Under the pieces are notes generated by a model. It did no database searches, was not told where the DNA came from, and saw only the letters and a list, made by a program, of their open reading frames with translations. Positions 28,935-36,451 of a DNA stretch of 64,000 nucleotides are shown here, piece by piece. This DNA is from Candidatus Tepidifontimicrobium thermophilum. Lineage in GTDB: Bacteria; Sysuimicrobiota; Sysuimicrobiia; Sysuimicrobiales; Sysuimicrobiaceae. Numbering within the stretch: position 1 is the first letter of the stretch; each line of letters starts with the position of its first letter. A program made the translations under genes and the position numbers. The stretch lies in NCBI GenBank assembly GCA_031296405.1, contig JAVKKH010000010.1, positions 21,407 to 85,406 on the forward strand, read 5' to 3'.

Positions 28935-29911
28935 CGGGTCACCTCCACAGCCGCCCGCTTGACCTCCGACAGCCGCACCAGCTTGGCCTTCGCGGCCCGC
29001 CGGGGCAGGAACTCCAGCCCTGCGGTGGGGCCCAGGTCCACGCGGTCCAGGGAGACGAACCGGGACACCCGGTCCAGGGCCCGCAGGACTTCCTCCACGG
29101 TCTCCAGGCGGGTGTTCCGGGCGTCCAGCACCCCGAAGCCCAACCGCCGGTCCGGGGGGAACCCCTCCGCCTCCAGGACCTCCCAGTTCCGAGGGCCTGC
29201 CACGAAGTCCAACCCCACCGCCTGCACCGGCAGTTCCACCAACGCCCCCAGCAGGCCCCGGGCGTCGCCGAAGTACGTGTACAGGGCCACGGGCGAGCGC
29301 ACGCCCTCCAGGACGGCCGCCATGGCCTCCCGGAACAGGGGCAGGTCGTCCTTGTAGTGCAGGATGGCGGGTTCGTCCAACTGCACTGCGGGCGGAGACT
29401 CCGCGTCCAGGGCCCGCAGTTCCTGGTTCAGCGCCCGGGCCACGGCCAGCACGAAGTCCGCAAACCTCGCGTAGTGGCGGTTCTGGCTGAGCCGGCTCAG
29501 GGTGTATGGGCCGGTCACCACCGGCTTGACGGGCCTGGGGCTGTGTCGGCGGGCGAACCGGTAGTCCTCCACGGTGATGGGCTCGCGCCAGCTCACGGGG
29601 CCCTCCGCCACCGGCTGGCGGTAGTACACGTTGGTGTCGAACCACCGCTGCAGCCCGTCGATGGTGAACCCGGACAGGCGGCGGGCGAAGTACGTCTGAG
29701 GGTCCTCCCACCGGATCTGCCCGTCGGTGATCAGGTCCAGGCCCGCCTCCACCTGGTCCGCGATCGCCTCCAGGGTCACCTCGTCCTCCACCTGGCGGAA
29801 CTGCTCGCGGGTGATCTCGCCCCGCTGTAGCTTCTCCGCGGCGGTCCGCCACCGGCCAGGTGCCGGCAAGTCAGGGATCTTCGGGTAGCTCCCCACGTGG
29901 GTGGTGCGCAA
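28931..29911 (-). CDS. MetE N-terminal-type protein lacking zinc ligands
   Basis: Homologous barrel of 326 residues (TTHVGSYPK start, PVVTGPYTLSR near 130, VQLDEPAI near 176, GFGVLDARNTRLE near 258). At the zinc positions it has YTYFG (211-215) instead of HxC and GPTAGLE (294-300) in place of the final Cys motif. TYFG and the following LPVQAVGLDFV are features of the N-terminal, non-catalytic half of classical MetE. It therefore looks like the separately encoded MetE N-domain, which in full-length enzymes helps bind the folate. Encoded just before, and coupled to, the zinc-bearing half. Likely the two proteins form one enzyme. Confidence 0.78.
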   Translation of the reverse strand: MRTTHVGSYPKIPDLPAPGRWRTAAEKLQRGEITREQFRQVEDEVTLEAIADQVEAGLDLITDGQIRWEDPQTYFARRLSGFTIDGLQRWFDTNVYYRQPVAEGPVSWREPITVEDYRFARRHSPRPVKPVVTGPYTLSRLSQNRHYARFADFVLAVARALNQELRALDAESPPAVQLDEPAILHYKDDLPLFREAMAAVLEGVRSPVALYTYFGDARGLLGALVELPVQAVGLDFVAGPRNWEVLEAEGFPPDRRLGFGVLDARNTRLETVEEVLRALDRVSRFVSLDRVDLGPTAGLEFLPRRAAKAKLVRLSEVKRAAVEVTR

Positions 29912-29930
29912 GGCTTCCCTCCTTCTGCGG

Positions 29931-31073
29931 TCACGTGCCCCGCAGCACCGCGCGGGCGACGATCAGCCGCTGGATCTCGCTGGTGCCCTCTCCGATCTCG
30001 CAGAGGCGCACGTCCCGATAATACCGCTCCACGGGGTAGTCGCGGATGTACCCGTAGCCGCCGTGCACCTGCAGGGCGCGGTCTGCGGCCCGGTGGGCTG
30101 CCTCGGAGGCGTACAGCTTCGCCATGCTGGCCTCCTTGCGGAAGGGCAGGCCCTGATCCGCGAGCCAGGCGGCCCGCAGGACCAGCAGCCAGGCAGCGTC
30201 CAGCTCCACCGCGGAGTCCGCCAGCATCCACTGCACCGCCTGGAACTCCGCGATGGGCTTCCCGAAAGCCACCCGGCCCTTCGCGTACGCCACGGCTGCC
30301 TCCAGGGCCGCCCGGCCGATGCCCACCGCCATGGCCCCGATACCGATCCGGCCGCCCTCCAGGACCCGCATGGCCTGGCCGTAGCCCTCCCCTTCGGCAC
30401 CCAGCCGGTTCTCCTCCGGGACCTCCGCGTCCTCGAACACCACCTCCGCGGTGTCGGAGGCCCGCAGCCCCAGCTTGTCCTCCTTCTTGCCCACCCGCAG
30501 GCCCGGCGTCCCCCGCTCCACCACAAAGGCGCTGATGCCCCCGGGCCCTTCTCCGCCCGTGCGCGCCAGCACCACGTACACCCCCGCCACGGAGCCCTGG
30601 GTGACGAAGACCTTCGTCCCGTTCAGTACGTACCGGTCCCCCCGCCGGTCCGCCCGGGTCCGCAGGGCCGCGGCGTCGCTGCCCGCCTGAGGCTCCGTGA
30701 GGCACCAGGCTCCCAACACCTCCCCGCGGGCCAGCCGCGGGAGGTAGCGGCGCTTTTGCTCCTCGTTGCCGAACAGCAGGATGTGGGCGGTGCACAGGGA
30801 GTTGTGGGACGCCACGGTGAGGGCCAGGGCCCCGTCGCCCCACGCGATGCGCTCCACCGCCAGGGCCGCGGACACCGCGTCCATGCCGCTGCCTCCGTAC
30901 TCCTCCGGCACCGCCAGGCCCAGCAAGCCCAGCTCCGCCAGCTGCGGCACCACCTCGTGCGGGAACCGGCCTTCCCGGTCCCACCGGGCGGCGTGAGGCC
31001 GCACCCGTTGCGCCGCGAACTCCGCCACTGCCTGGTAGACCAGCCGCTGGGACTCCGTCAGCTCGAAGCGCAC
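29931..31073 (-). CDS. Acyl-CoA dehydrogenase
   Basis: FAD enzyme of 380 residues introducing a 2,3-double bond in an acyl-CoA and passing electrons to ETF. Seen: [13 protein letters not shown] near 54-66, [14 protein letters not shown] (122-135, FAD/substrate loop), the middle beta-domain with [14 protein letters not shown], and the C-terminal [22 protein letters not shown] (near 335-356). The catalytic base is Glu in [12 protein letters not shown] near 365, the short/branched-chain position. Start: GTG at 31073, three bases after the rtcB stop. Possibly serves leucine or isovaleryl-CoA oxidation together with the oxoacid dehydrogenase encoded at 38467-43144; the chain length preference is not certain. 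Confidence 0.9.
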   Translation of the reverse strand: MRFELTESQRLVYQAVAEFAAQRVRPHAARWDREGRFPHEVVPQLAELGLLGLAVPEEYGGSGMDAVSAALAVERIAWGDGALALTVASHNSLCTAHILLFGNEEQKRRYLPRLARGEVLGAWCLTEPQAGSDAAALRTRADRRGDRYVLNGTKVFVTQGSVAGVYVVLARTGGEGPGGISAFVVERGTPGLRVGKKEDKLGLRASDTAEVVFEDAEVPEENRLGAEGEGYGQAMRVLEGGRIGIGAMAVGIGRAALEAAVAYAKGRVAFGKPIAEFQAVQWMLADSAVELDAAWLLVLRAAWLADQGLPFRKEASMAKLYASEAAHRAADRALQVHGGYGYIRDYPVERYYRDVRLCEIGEGTSEIQRLIVARAVLRGT

Positions 31074-31076
31074 CCT

Positions 31077-32531
31077 TCACCCCTTCACCACACCGATGGG
31101 CCGCATCTTCGCTACCTTCCGGGAGATCCCTGCCCCGTGGCAGACCTCCACCACGTCGGCCACGTCCTTGTAGGCCTCGGAGGCCTCCTCCGCCAGGAGG
31201 GACCGGTTCTGCGCCCGTACCAGAATGCCGCGCTTCTCCAGTTCCGCGGCGATGTCCACACCCCGCAGCTCCCGCACCGCGGCCTTCCGGCTCCGCACGC
31301 GTCCGGCGCCGTGGCAGGTGCTGCCGAAGGTCTCCTCCATGGCCCGCTCGGTCCCCACGGCCACGAAGGAGTACCGCCCCATATCGCCCGGGATCAGCAC
31401 CGGCTGGCCGATGTCCCGGTACCGGGCGGGGATCTCCGGGTGGCCGGGCGGGAACGCCCGCGTGGCGCCCTTCCGGTGCACCACCAGTCGGACAGGACGG
31501 CCGTCCACCGGGTAGGTCTCCAGCTTGGCGATGTTGTGGGCCACGTCGTAAACCACCTGCAGCCCGATCTCGCGCAGATGCCGGCCCAGCACCTTGCTGA
31601 AGGACTCCCGGACCCAGTGGGTGATCATCTGCCGGTTCGCCCACGCGAAGTTGGCCGCGCAGCACATGGCCCGGAAGTACTCCTGGCCCTCCGGGGACGA
31701 GAAGGGAGCGCACGCCAGCTGTCGGTCCGGCAGGCTGATCCCGTACTTCCTGAGGGCACGGTCCGCCACCCGGAGGTAGTCCTCGCACACCTGGTAGCCG
31801 AGGCCCCGGGACCCCGTGTGGATGAACACCACCACCTGGCCGGGGAAAAGCCCCATGACCTCCGCGGCCCGGCGGTCGTACACCTCCTCCACCACCTGCA
31901 CCTCGAGGAAGTGGTTCCCCGAACCCAGGGTGCCGATCTGGTCCTTGCCGCGCTCCTTGGCCCGGGGGCTCACCGCGTCCGGGTCCGCGTCCCGGAGCTG
32001 GCCGGAGGCCTCGATGCTGTCGAGGTCCGCGGGAGTCCCGAAGCCCCGCTCCACCGCCCAGCGCGCCCCGCCCCGCAGCACGTCGTCCACCTCCCGCAGG
32101 GAGACCCGGACCTTCCCGGTGCTGCCCACGCCGGAGGGCACGTTGCGGAACAGCTCCTCCACCAGCTCCCGCAGCCGGGGGCGCACGTCGTCCTCCGTGA
32201 GGTCGGTGCGCAGCAGCCGGACGCCGCAGTTTATGTCGTAGCCCACGCCGCCCGGGGAGATCACCCCGTCGTCCGCGCGGAGCGCCGCCACCCCGCCCAC
32301 GGGGAACCCGTAGCCCCAGTGGATGTCCGGCATGGCCAGGGAGTACCGGACGATCCCGGGCAGGGTGGCCACGTTGGCCACCTGCTCCAGGGCTTGGTCC
32401 TGGCCGATCTGCCGCAGCATGGTCTCGTCCGCGTACACGAGCCCCGGCACCCGCATGCCCGGCTTGTAGTCCTGCGGGATCTCCCACCGGTACTCGTCGA
32501 TCTTGCGCAGCACCCGTGTCCACTGCGTCAC
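31077..32531 (-). CDS. rtcB: tRNA/RNA-splicing ligase RtcB
   Basis: GTP- and Mn2+-dependent ligase joining 2',3'-cyclic phosphate (or 3'-phosphate) and 5'-OH RNA ends, for tRNA or RNA repair; 484 residues, normal length. Seen: SLAMPDIHWGYGFPVGGVAA, VGYDINCGVRLL (metal Cys), GSGNHFLEV (metal His), FIHTGSRGLGYQVC (metal His) and STCHGAGRVRSR, whose His takes the GMP. No intein is present. Start: GTG at 32531 with GGGAGGTG upstream; the frame is open further but crosses a terminator. There is no archease or RtcR gene next to it. It heads a long minus-strand run with the acyl-CoA dehydrogenase. Confidence 0.93.
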   Translation of the reverse strand: MTQWTRVLRKIDEYRWEIPQDYKPGMRVPGLVYADETMLRQIGQDQALEQVANVATLPGIVRYSLAMPDIHWGYGFPVGGVAALRADDGVISPGGVGYDINCGVRLLRTDLTEDDVRPRLRELVEELFRNVPSGVGSTGKVRVSLREVDDVLRGGARWAVERGFGTPADLDSIEASGQLRDADPDAVSPRAKERGKDQIGTLGSGNHFLEVQVVEEVYDRRAAEVMGLFPGQVVVFIHTGSRGLGYQVCEDYLRVADRALRKYGISLPDRQLACAPFSSPEGQEYFRAMCCAANFAWANRQMITHWVRESFSKVLGRHLREIGLQVVYDVAHNIAKLETYPVDGRPVRLVVHRKGATRAFPPGHPEIPARYRDIGQPVLIPGDMGRYSFVAVGTERAMEETFGSTCHGAGRVRSRKAAVRELRGVDIAAELEKRGILVRAQNRSLLAEEASEAYKDVADVVEVCHGAGISRKVAKMRPIGVVKG

Positions 32532-32540
32532 GGCCGCACC

Positions 32541-32575
32541 TCCCAAACAAAGAGCCCCCCACTTCCGTGAGGGGC
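32541..32575 (-). terminator. Hairpin terminator between nfu and rtcB
   Basis: On the minus strand GCCCCTCAC (from 32575) pairs with GTGGGGGGC (to 32554) around a GGAA tetraloop, with one A/C mismatch, followed by TCTTTGTTT. It would end the Fe-S assembly transcript ahead of rtcB. Confidence 0.55.
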
Positions 32576-32602
32576 CCCGCGGACTGCGTCCGGCTGACGC
32601 GG

Positions 32603-32857
32603 CTAGAAGGGCACGGCCTCCACCGCCTGGATCTCCGGGACCTCCTCGCGGATCATCCGCTCCACCCCGGCCTGCAGGGTCATCATGGAGTACATGCAAC
32701 CCACGCAGGCGCCCGCCAGCCGGATCTGTACGATGCCGTCAGACACGTCCACCAGCTCGATGTCCCCACCGTCCGCCTGGATGTAGGGCCGGATGGCCTC
32801 CAGCACGCGCTCCACGCGCGCCCGCACGTCCAGTTCGTTCGAAACCGCCTCGCTCAT
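32603..32857 (-). CDS. NifU C-terminal (Nfu) Fe-S scaffold
   Basis: Small cytoplasmic Fe-S cluster scaffold/carrier, 84 residues, the stand-alone Nfu domain. Seen: RVLEAIRPYIQADGGDIELVDV, the family signature, and the cluster-binding Cys-x-x-Cys in GACVGCMYSMMTLQAG (near 50-53). It lies 14 bases after an IscA-type gene and shares its promoter; together they are a minimal late-acting Fe-S delivery pair, which would serve LipA, 37572-38447, and other cluster enzymes. Confidence 0.9.
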   Translation of the reverse strand: MSEAVSNELDVRARVERVLEAIRPYIQADGGDIELVDVSDGIVQIRLAGACVGCMYSMMTLQAGVERMIREEVPEIQAVEAVPF

Positions 32858-32871
32858 CCCCGCCTCCCCTG

Positions 32872-33240
32872 CTAGGCCTGCCGGGCCTCCTCACACGGCT
32901 GCGCCTCGCCCGCGTCGTCCGCGGTCTTGAAGGAGTGCCCGCAGCCGCACGTGGCCACCGCCCTAGGGTTGTGAACCGCGAACCCCTCTCCGAACGGCGT
33001 CTGCCGGTAGTCGATGCGCGCGCCGTCCATCACCCGCCAGGTCAGGGGGTCCACCACCAGCCGGATCCCGTACTGCTCGGTGACCCGGTCGTCCGGCTGG
33101 ACCCGGTCGTCGAATCCCATCCCGTAGGTGAACCCCTCGCACCCGCCCTTGGTGACGAACAGGCGCAGGTAAACTTCCCCCGGCTGGTCCGCCATCAGCT
33201 CCCGGATCTTCTGGGCCGCGACTTCCGTCAGGGTGATCAT
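32872..33240 (-). CDS. IscA/ErpA-type (HesB family) Fe-S carrier
   Basis: A-type Fe-S carrier, 122 residues. Seen: MITLTEVAAQKIRELM at the start, first conserved Cys in TKGGCEGFTYG (near 34) and the C-terminal Cys-x-Cys in ATCGCGHSF (near 100). The final ~18 residues, acidic with one more Cys, are an addition to the usual ~107-residue protein. Start: ATG at 33240 with GGGGAGG seven bases upstream. Transcribed from a strong promoter (33287-33315) together with nfu. Confidence 0.9.
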   Translation of the reverse strand: MITLTEVAAQKIRELMADQPGEVYLRLFVTKGGCEGFTYGMGFDDRVQPDDRVTEQYGIRLVVDPLTWRVMDGARIDYRQTPFGEGFAVHNPRAVATCGCGHSFKTADDAGEAQPCEEARQA

Positions 33241-33286
33241 GCCGCCTCCCCGGCCCCGCGGAAAGCCTCCGCGGAAACCCGACTCG

Positions 33287-33315
33287 ATTCTAGGGGCCGG
33301 CCCGGGGCGTGTCAA
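33287..33315 (-). promoter_or_regulatory. Sigma-70 type promoter for iscA-nfu
   Basis: Minus strand: TTGACA (33315-33310), exactly 17 bases, then TAGAAT (33292-33287). The predicted leader of ~40 bases holds a CCGCGG...CCGCGG hairpin just before the ribosome site. Confidence 0.75.
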
Positions 33316-33335
33316 ACGCCTGGTCGCCCGCGCGG

Positions 33336-33364
33336 TTGGCCCCGTGCGGCGGGTGTGCTACAAT
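33336..33364 (+). promoter_or_regulatory. Sigma-70 type promoter for yjbQ, extended -10
   Basis: TTGGCC (33336-33341), 17 bases, TACAAT (33359-33364), with TGC directly before the -10 (extended -10, TGnTACAAT). It is divergent from the iscA promoter with 20 bases between the two -35 boxes. Confidence 0.7.
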
Positions 33365-33447
33365 CCCGCTGATCTCGCAGGAACCCACGGACGGACCCTC
33401 GCCGGCCGCCAAGGCCGCGCAGGGTGTGACAAGGGAGGTATGCAGGC

Positions 33448-33909
33448 GTGAAGCGGGCGGCCGAGGCGGCTTCGGGGCTGTTCAAGGTCTTCACGGAAAC
33501 CTTCCAGATCCACAGCACGGAGCGGTTCGAGGTCCGGAACATCACCGACCTGGTCCGGAACCTCCCCGCCCTGGCGGAGGTCACGCACGGGATCGTGCAC
33601 CTGCAGTCCCTGCACACGACCACCGCGCTGTTCCTCAACGAGTTCCAGGACGCCCTACTGCAGGACGTCCGGGAGCTGCTGCAGCGGCTGGTAGCCGAGA
33701 CGGAGCGCTACTTCCACAACGACCCCGCCTACTCCGACTGCGACCGGAGCAACGCCACCTCTCACCTCCGGTCGCTGCTCCTGGGGAACAGCGTCACCAT
33801 CCCCATCCACGAGGGGAAGCTGCTGCTGGGCCGGTTCCAGAGCGTGATCTTCGCGGAGCTGGACGGCCCGCAGACGCGCCGGATCGTGGCGCAGGTCATG
33901 GGCGTCTAA
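33448..33909 (+). CDS. yjbQ: YjbQ-family protein (UPF0047)
   Basis: Small cytoplasmic protein of 153 residues of the UPF0047/YjbQ family, whose members show weak thiamine-phosphate synthase activity in E. coli. Seen: HGIVHLQSLHTTTALFLNE (near 49-67; metal-binding His), DRSNATSHLRSLLLG with the conserved NAxSH, and LLGRFQSVIFAELDGP at the end, where the usual GxWQ has become GRFQ. Start: GTG at 33448 with GGGAGG nine bases upstream; an ATG in the spacer is too close to that site. Own promoter at 33336-33364. Real role in the cell unknown. Confidence 0.87.
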   Translation: MKRAAEAASGLFKVFTETFQIHSTERFEVRNITDLVRNLPALAEVTHGIVHLQSLHTTTALFLNEFQDALLQDVRELLQRLVAETERYFHNDPAYSDCDRSNATSHLRSLLLGNSVTIPIHEGKLLLGRFQSVIFAELDGPQTRRIVAQVMGV

Positions 33910-33926
33910 AAGACCCGTCAGGGGTC
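33907..33926 (-). terminator. Weak terminator after ThiF-rhodanese gene
   Basis: GACCC/GGGTC stem (33912-33916 with 33922-33926) with a 5-base loop; on the minus strand it is followed by TTTTA. It lies between the convergent yjbQ and ThiF-rhodanese genes. Confidence 0.4.
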
Positions 33927-33951
33927 GCGCCGAGGGGGAAGGAGCCCGCCC

Positions 33952-35136
33952 TCAGGTCCGGCCTGCGGGCTCGCCCTCCGGTTCCGGCAGGCCCGTGCGG
34001 ACCGGCCGGCCCGCGTTCTGCCAGGCGAGGATCCCACCCACCAGGTTGAACACGCGGTCGTAGCCGCGCTCCCGGAGCCACTGGGTCACCTTGCCGCTGC
34101 GCTGGCCGGAGGCGCAGTACACCACCACGGTCCGGTCCCTGGGGATCTCGTGGTACCGGGCCTCCACCTGGCCCATGGGGATCCACCGCATGCCCTCGAT
34201 GTGGGCCTGAGCCACCTCCCAGGCCTCGCGCACGTCCAACAGCACGGCCCCCTCCCGGAGCAGCCCGTCCACCTCCGCCACGGACACCTCCGCGGGAGCC
34301 GGCTGGACCTCCACGGAGCGGTCGTGAGCCGGCACCCCGCAGAAGGCCTCGTAGTCGATGAGCTCGCGGAGGGTGGGGTGGTCGCCGCACACCGGGCAGT
34401 CGGGGTTCCGGGTCCACCGGACGAAGCGGATCTCGCCGGAAAGCGCGTCGAACAGCATGAGCCGGTTGGCCAGGGTCTCCCCCACCCCCAGGAGGATCTT
34501 GATGGCCTCCAGGGCTTGGTGGGTGCCCATGAAGCCGGCCACCGCCCCCACGATCCCGGCCTCCGCGCAGGAGGGCACCGCCCCCGGCGGCGGGGGGCTG
34601 GGGAACAGGCAACGGTAGCAGCCCCGGCCCGGGAGGAAGGTGGTCGCCTGCCCCTCCCAACGCAGGATGCTGGCGTCCACCAGGGGCTTCCCCAGCAGCA
34701 CGCACGCGTCGTTGACCAGGTAACGGGTGGGGAAGTTGTCGCTGCCGTTGATGACCACGTCGTACTGCGAGAGGATCTCCAGGGCGTTGGCGGAGGTCAG
34801 CACGGTCTGGTGGGGCACCACCCGCACGTCGGGGTTCACGTCCTCCAAGGTCCGGCGGGCCGACTGGGTCTTGGGCCGGCCGATGTCGTGGTTGAAGTGC
34901 AGGATCTGCCGGTGCAGGTTGGTGAGGTCCACCCGGTCACCGTCTACGATCCCGATGGTGCCCACTCCCGCAGCGGCCAGGTACAGGGCCGCGGGCGACC
35001 CGAGCCCTCCGGCGCCCACCACCAGCACGCGGCCTTCCAGCAGCCTGCGCTGGCCCCCTACCCCGACCTCCTCCAGGATGATCTGCCTGGAGTACCTCTG
35101 GAGCTGTTCCTCCGTCAGAGCCTCGACCTTCGTCAT
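33952..35136 (-). CDS. moeB: ThiF/MoeB-type adenylyltransferase with rhodanese domain
   Basis: E1-like enzyme of 394 residues that adenylates and sulfurates the C-terminal Gly-Gly of a ubiquitin-like sulfur carrier (MoaD, ThiS or CysO). Seen: YSRQIILEEVGVGGQRRL at the start, the ATP loop VVGAGGLGSPAALYLAAAGVG (near 41-61), DGDRVDLTNLHRQILH, GSDNFPTRYLVND, zinc Cys pairs in RGCYRCLF and CPVCGD, and a C-terminal rhodanese domain (~285-385) with active Cys in VVVYCASGQRSGK. Start: ATG at 35136 after GGGAGAC. It is the natural partner for the MoaD domain at 6695; in this window no thiS or cysO is seen. Role in tRNA thiolation is also possible. Confidence 0.88.
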   Translation of the reverse strand: MTKVEALTEEQLQRYSRQIILEEVGVGGQRRLLEGRVLVVGAGGLGSPAALYLAAAGVGTIGIVDGDRVDLTNLHRQILHFNHDIGRPKTQSARRTLEDVNPDVRVVPHQTVLTSANALEILSQYDVVINGSDNFPTRYLVNDACVLLGKPLVDASILRWEGQATTFLPGRGCYRCLFPSPPPPGAVPSCAEAGIVGAVAGFMGTHQALEAIKILLGVGETLANRLMLFDALSGEIRFVRWTRNPDCPVCGDHPTLRELIDYEAFCGVPAHDRSVEVQPAPAEVSVAEVDGLLREGAVLLDVREAWEVAQAHIEGMRWIPMGQVEARYHEIPRDRTVVVYCASGQRSGKVTQWLRERGYDRVFNLVGGILAWQNAGRPVRTGLPEPEGEPAGRT

Positions 35137-35277
35137 ACTCGTCTCCCGAACGCCTGAGTGGGTTCCGAATCCGGACAACGCGGGACGCGCGGGGGTATCC
35201 TCCCGAAGCGGGGTCTACCCCCGCCGGGGACAGATGCACTCGCGGGGCTTTCGCAGGCCTCCCATGGGTCCGCTAGG

Positions 35278-35306
35278 AGGGTACCCGACCCGAGGGCCGG
35301 TGTCAA
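35278..35306 (-). promoter_or_regulatory. Promoter for ThiF-rhodanese gene with long leader
   Basis: Minus strand: TTGACA (35306-35301), 17 bases, TACCCT (35283-35278). Transcription from it would give a leader of about 135 bases containing a GCGGGG/CCCCGC hairpin (35208-35224). I recognise no riboswitch in it. Confidence 0.5.
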
Positions 35307-35377
35307 ACGCGGAGGCAGCCCCAACCACGCGAGCGGGGTCGCTGACATGGGTGAACGGCGCGGGCGCCCGCACCCTC

Positions 35378-35386
35378 TGCTAAAAT
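35378..35386 (+). promoter_or_regulatory. Extended -10 promoter for FNR gene
   Basis: TGCTAAAAT (35378-35386) fits TGnTAnAAT. No -35 is convincing, as is usual for extended -10 promoters. AAGGAGG lies 4 bases before the ATG at 35414. Confidence 0.5.
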
Positions 35387-35413
35387 GCCCGCAGAACGCG
35401 TCAAGGAGGCGTC

Positions 35414-36427
35414 ATGGACCTGTACGACATCACCATCATCGGTGCAGGCCCCACCGGGTTGTTCGCGGCTTACTACGCGGGGTTCCGGGCCCTGCGGACG
35501 AAGATCATCGACAGCCAGTCCGACCTGGGTGGTCAGGTCACCGCCCTGTACCCCGACAAGTACATCTACGACGTGGCGGGATTCCCCAAGATCCTCGGCA
35601 AGGACCTCATCCGCAACCAGATCGAGCAGGCCATGCAGTACAACCCCACGGTCGTCCTCAACGAGCGGGTGGAGGTCCTGGAACGGCTGCCCGACGGCCA
35701 CTACCGCCTGGTCACCCACACGGGCCAGGAGCACTTCACCCGGGTCGTGCTGATCGCCGCGGGGATCGGTGCGTTCACCCCCAAGAAGTACAACCGCCCC
35801 GAGCTGGACCGGTACGAGGGGCGGGGCCTGTTCTTCTCGGTCCGCAACCGGGACGACTTCCGGGGCCGGCGGGTGCTGGTGGTGGGAGGCGGGGACAGCG
35901 CCCTGGACTGGGCCCTGAACCTGCTGCCCATCACGCGGGAGCTCACCCTGATCCACCGGCGGGACCAGTTCCGCGCCCACGAGGACTCCGTGCGCAAGCT
36001 TATGAGCTCGGAGGCCAGGGTCAAGCTCTTCTACGAGCTGAAGGCCCTGGAGGGGGACGAGCGGGTGGAGCGCGCGGTCATCTTCAACAACCGGACCAAA
36101 GAGGAGGAGGTCCTGGAGGTGGACGCGGTCCTGGCCTTCCTCGGGCTGGTGAGCAACTTGGGGCCCATCCGGGAGTGGGGGCTCCAGATCGAGGACGACT
36201 CCATCGTGGTGAACACCAAGATGGAGACGAACCTGCCCGGCGTGTACGCGGCCGGCGACATCACCACGTACCCCGGGAAGCTCAAGCTCATCGCCACCGC
36301 GTACGGGGAGGCAGCCACCGCGGTCAACAACGCCTACACGTACCTGAACCCGGGCGCCAAGGCCTTCCCCGGACACTCCAGTGCCATCATGGAGAAGAAG
36401 GAACGGGAGGCAGCCCGGGCCGGCTGA
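35414..36427 (+). CDS. Ferredoxin/flavodoxin-NADP+ reductase, TrxB-like
   Basis: Cytoplasmic FAD enzyme of 337 residues, bacillus/green-sulfur type ferredoxin-NADP+ reductase (YumC-like), moving electrons between NADPH and ferredoxin. Seen: IIGAGPTGLFAAYYAGFRAL (FAD loop), DLGGQVTALYPDKYIYDVAGFP (36-60), VVGGGDSALDWALNL (NADP loop, near 157) and GVYAAGDITTYPGKLKLIATAYGEAATAVNNAY near the C-terminus. There is no CxxC, which separates it from thioredoxin reductase. Start: ATG at 35414 with AAGGAGG. Monocistronic; it meets the HPF gene tail to tail. It could feed reduced ferredoxin to LipA or other radical-SAM enzymes. Confidence 0.92.
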   Translation: MDLYDITIIGAGPTGLFAAYYAGFRALRTKIIDSQSDLGGQVTALYPDKYIYDVAGFPKILGKDLIRNQIEQAMQYNPTVVLNERVEVLERLPDGHYRLVTHTGQEHFTRVVLIAAGIGAFTPKKYNRPELDRYEGRGLFFSVRNRDDFRGRRVLVVGGGDSALDWALNLLPITRELTLIHRRDQFRAHEDSVRKLMSSEARVKLFYELKALEGDERVERAVIFNNRTKEEEVLEVDAVLAFLGLVSNLGPIREWGLQIEDDSIVVNTKMETNLPGVYAAGDITTYPGKLKLIATAYGEAATAVNNAYTYLNPGAKAFPGHSSAIMEKKEREAARAG

Positions 36428-36451
36428 AATTCCCTACCGGACCGGCCGGGG

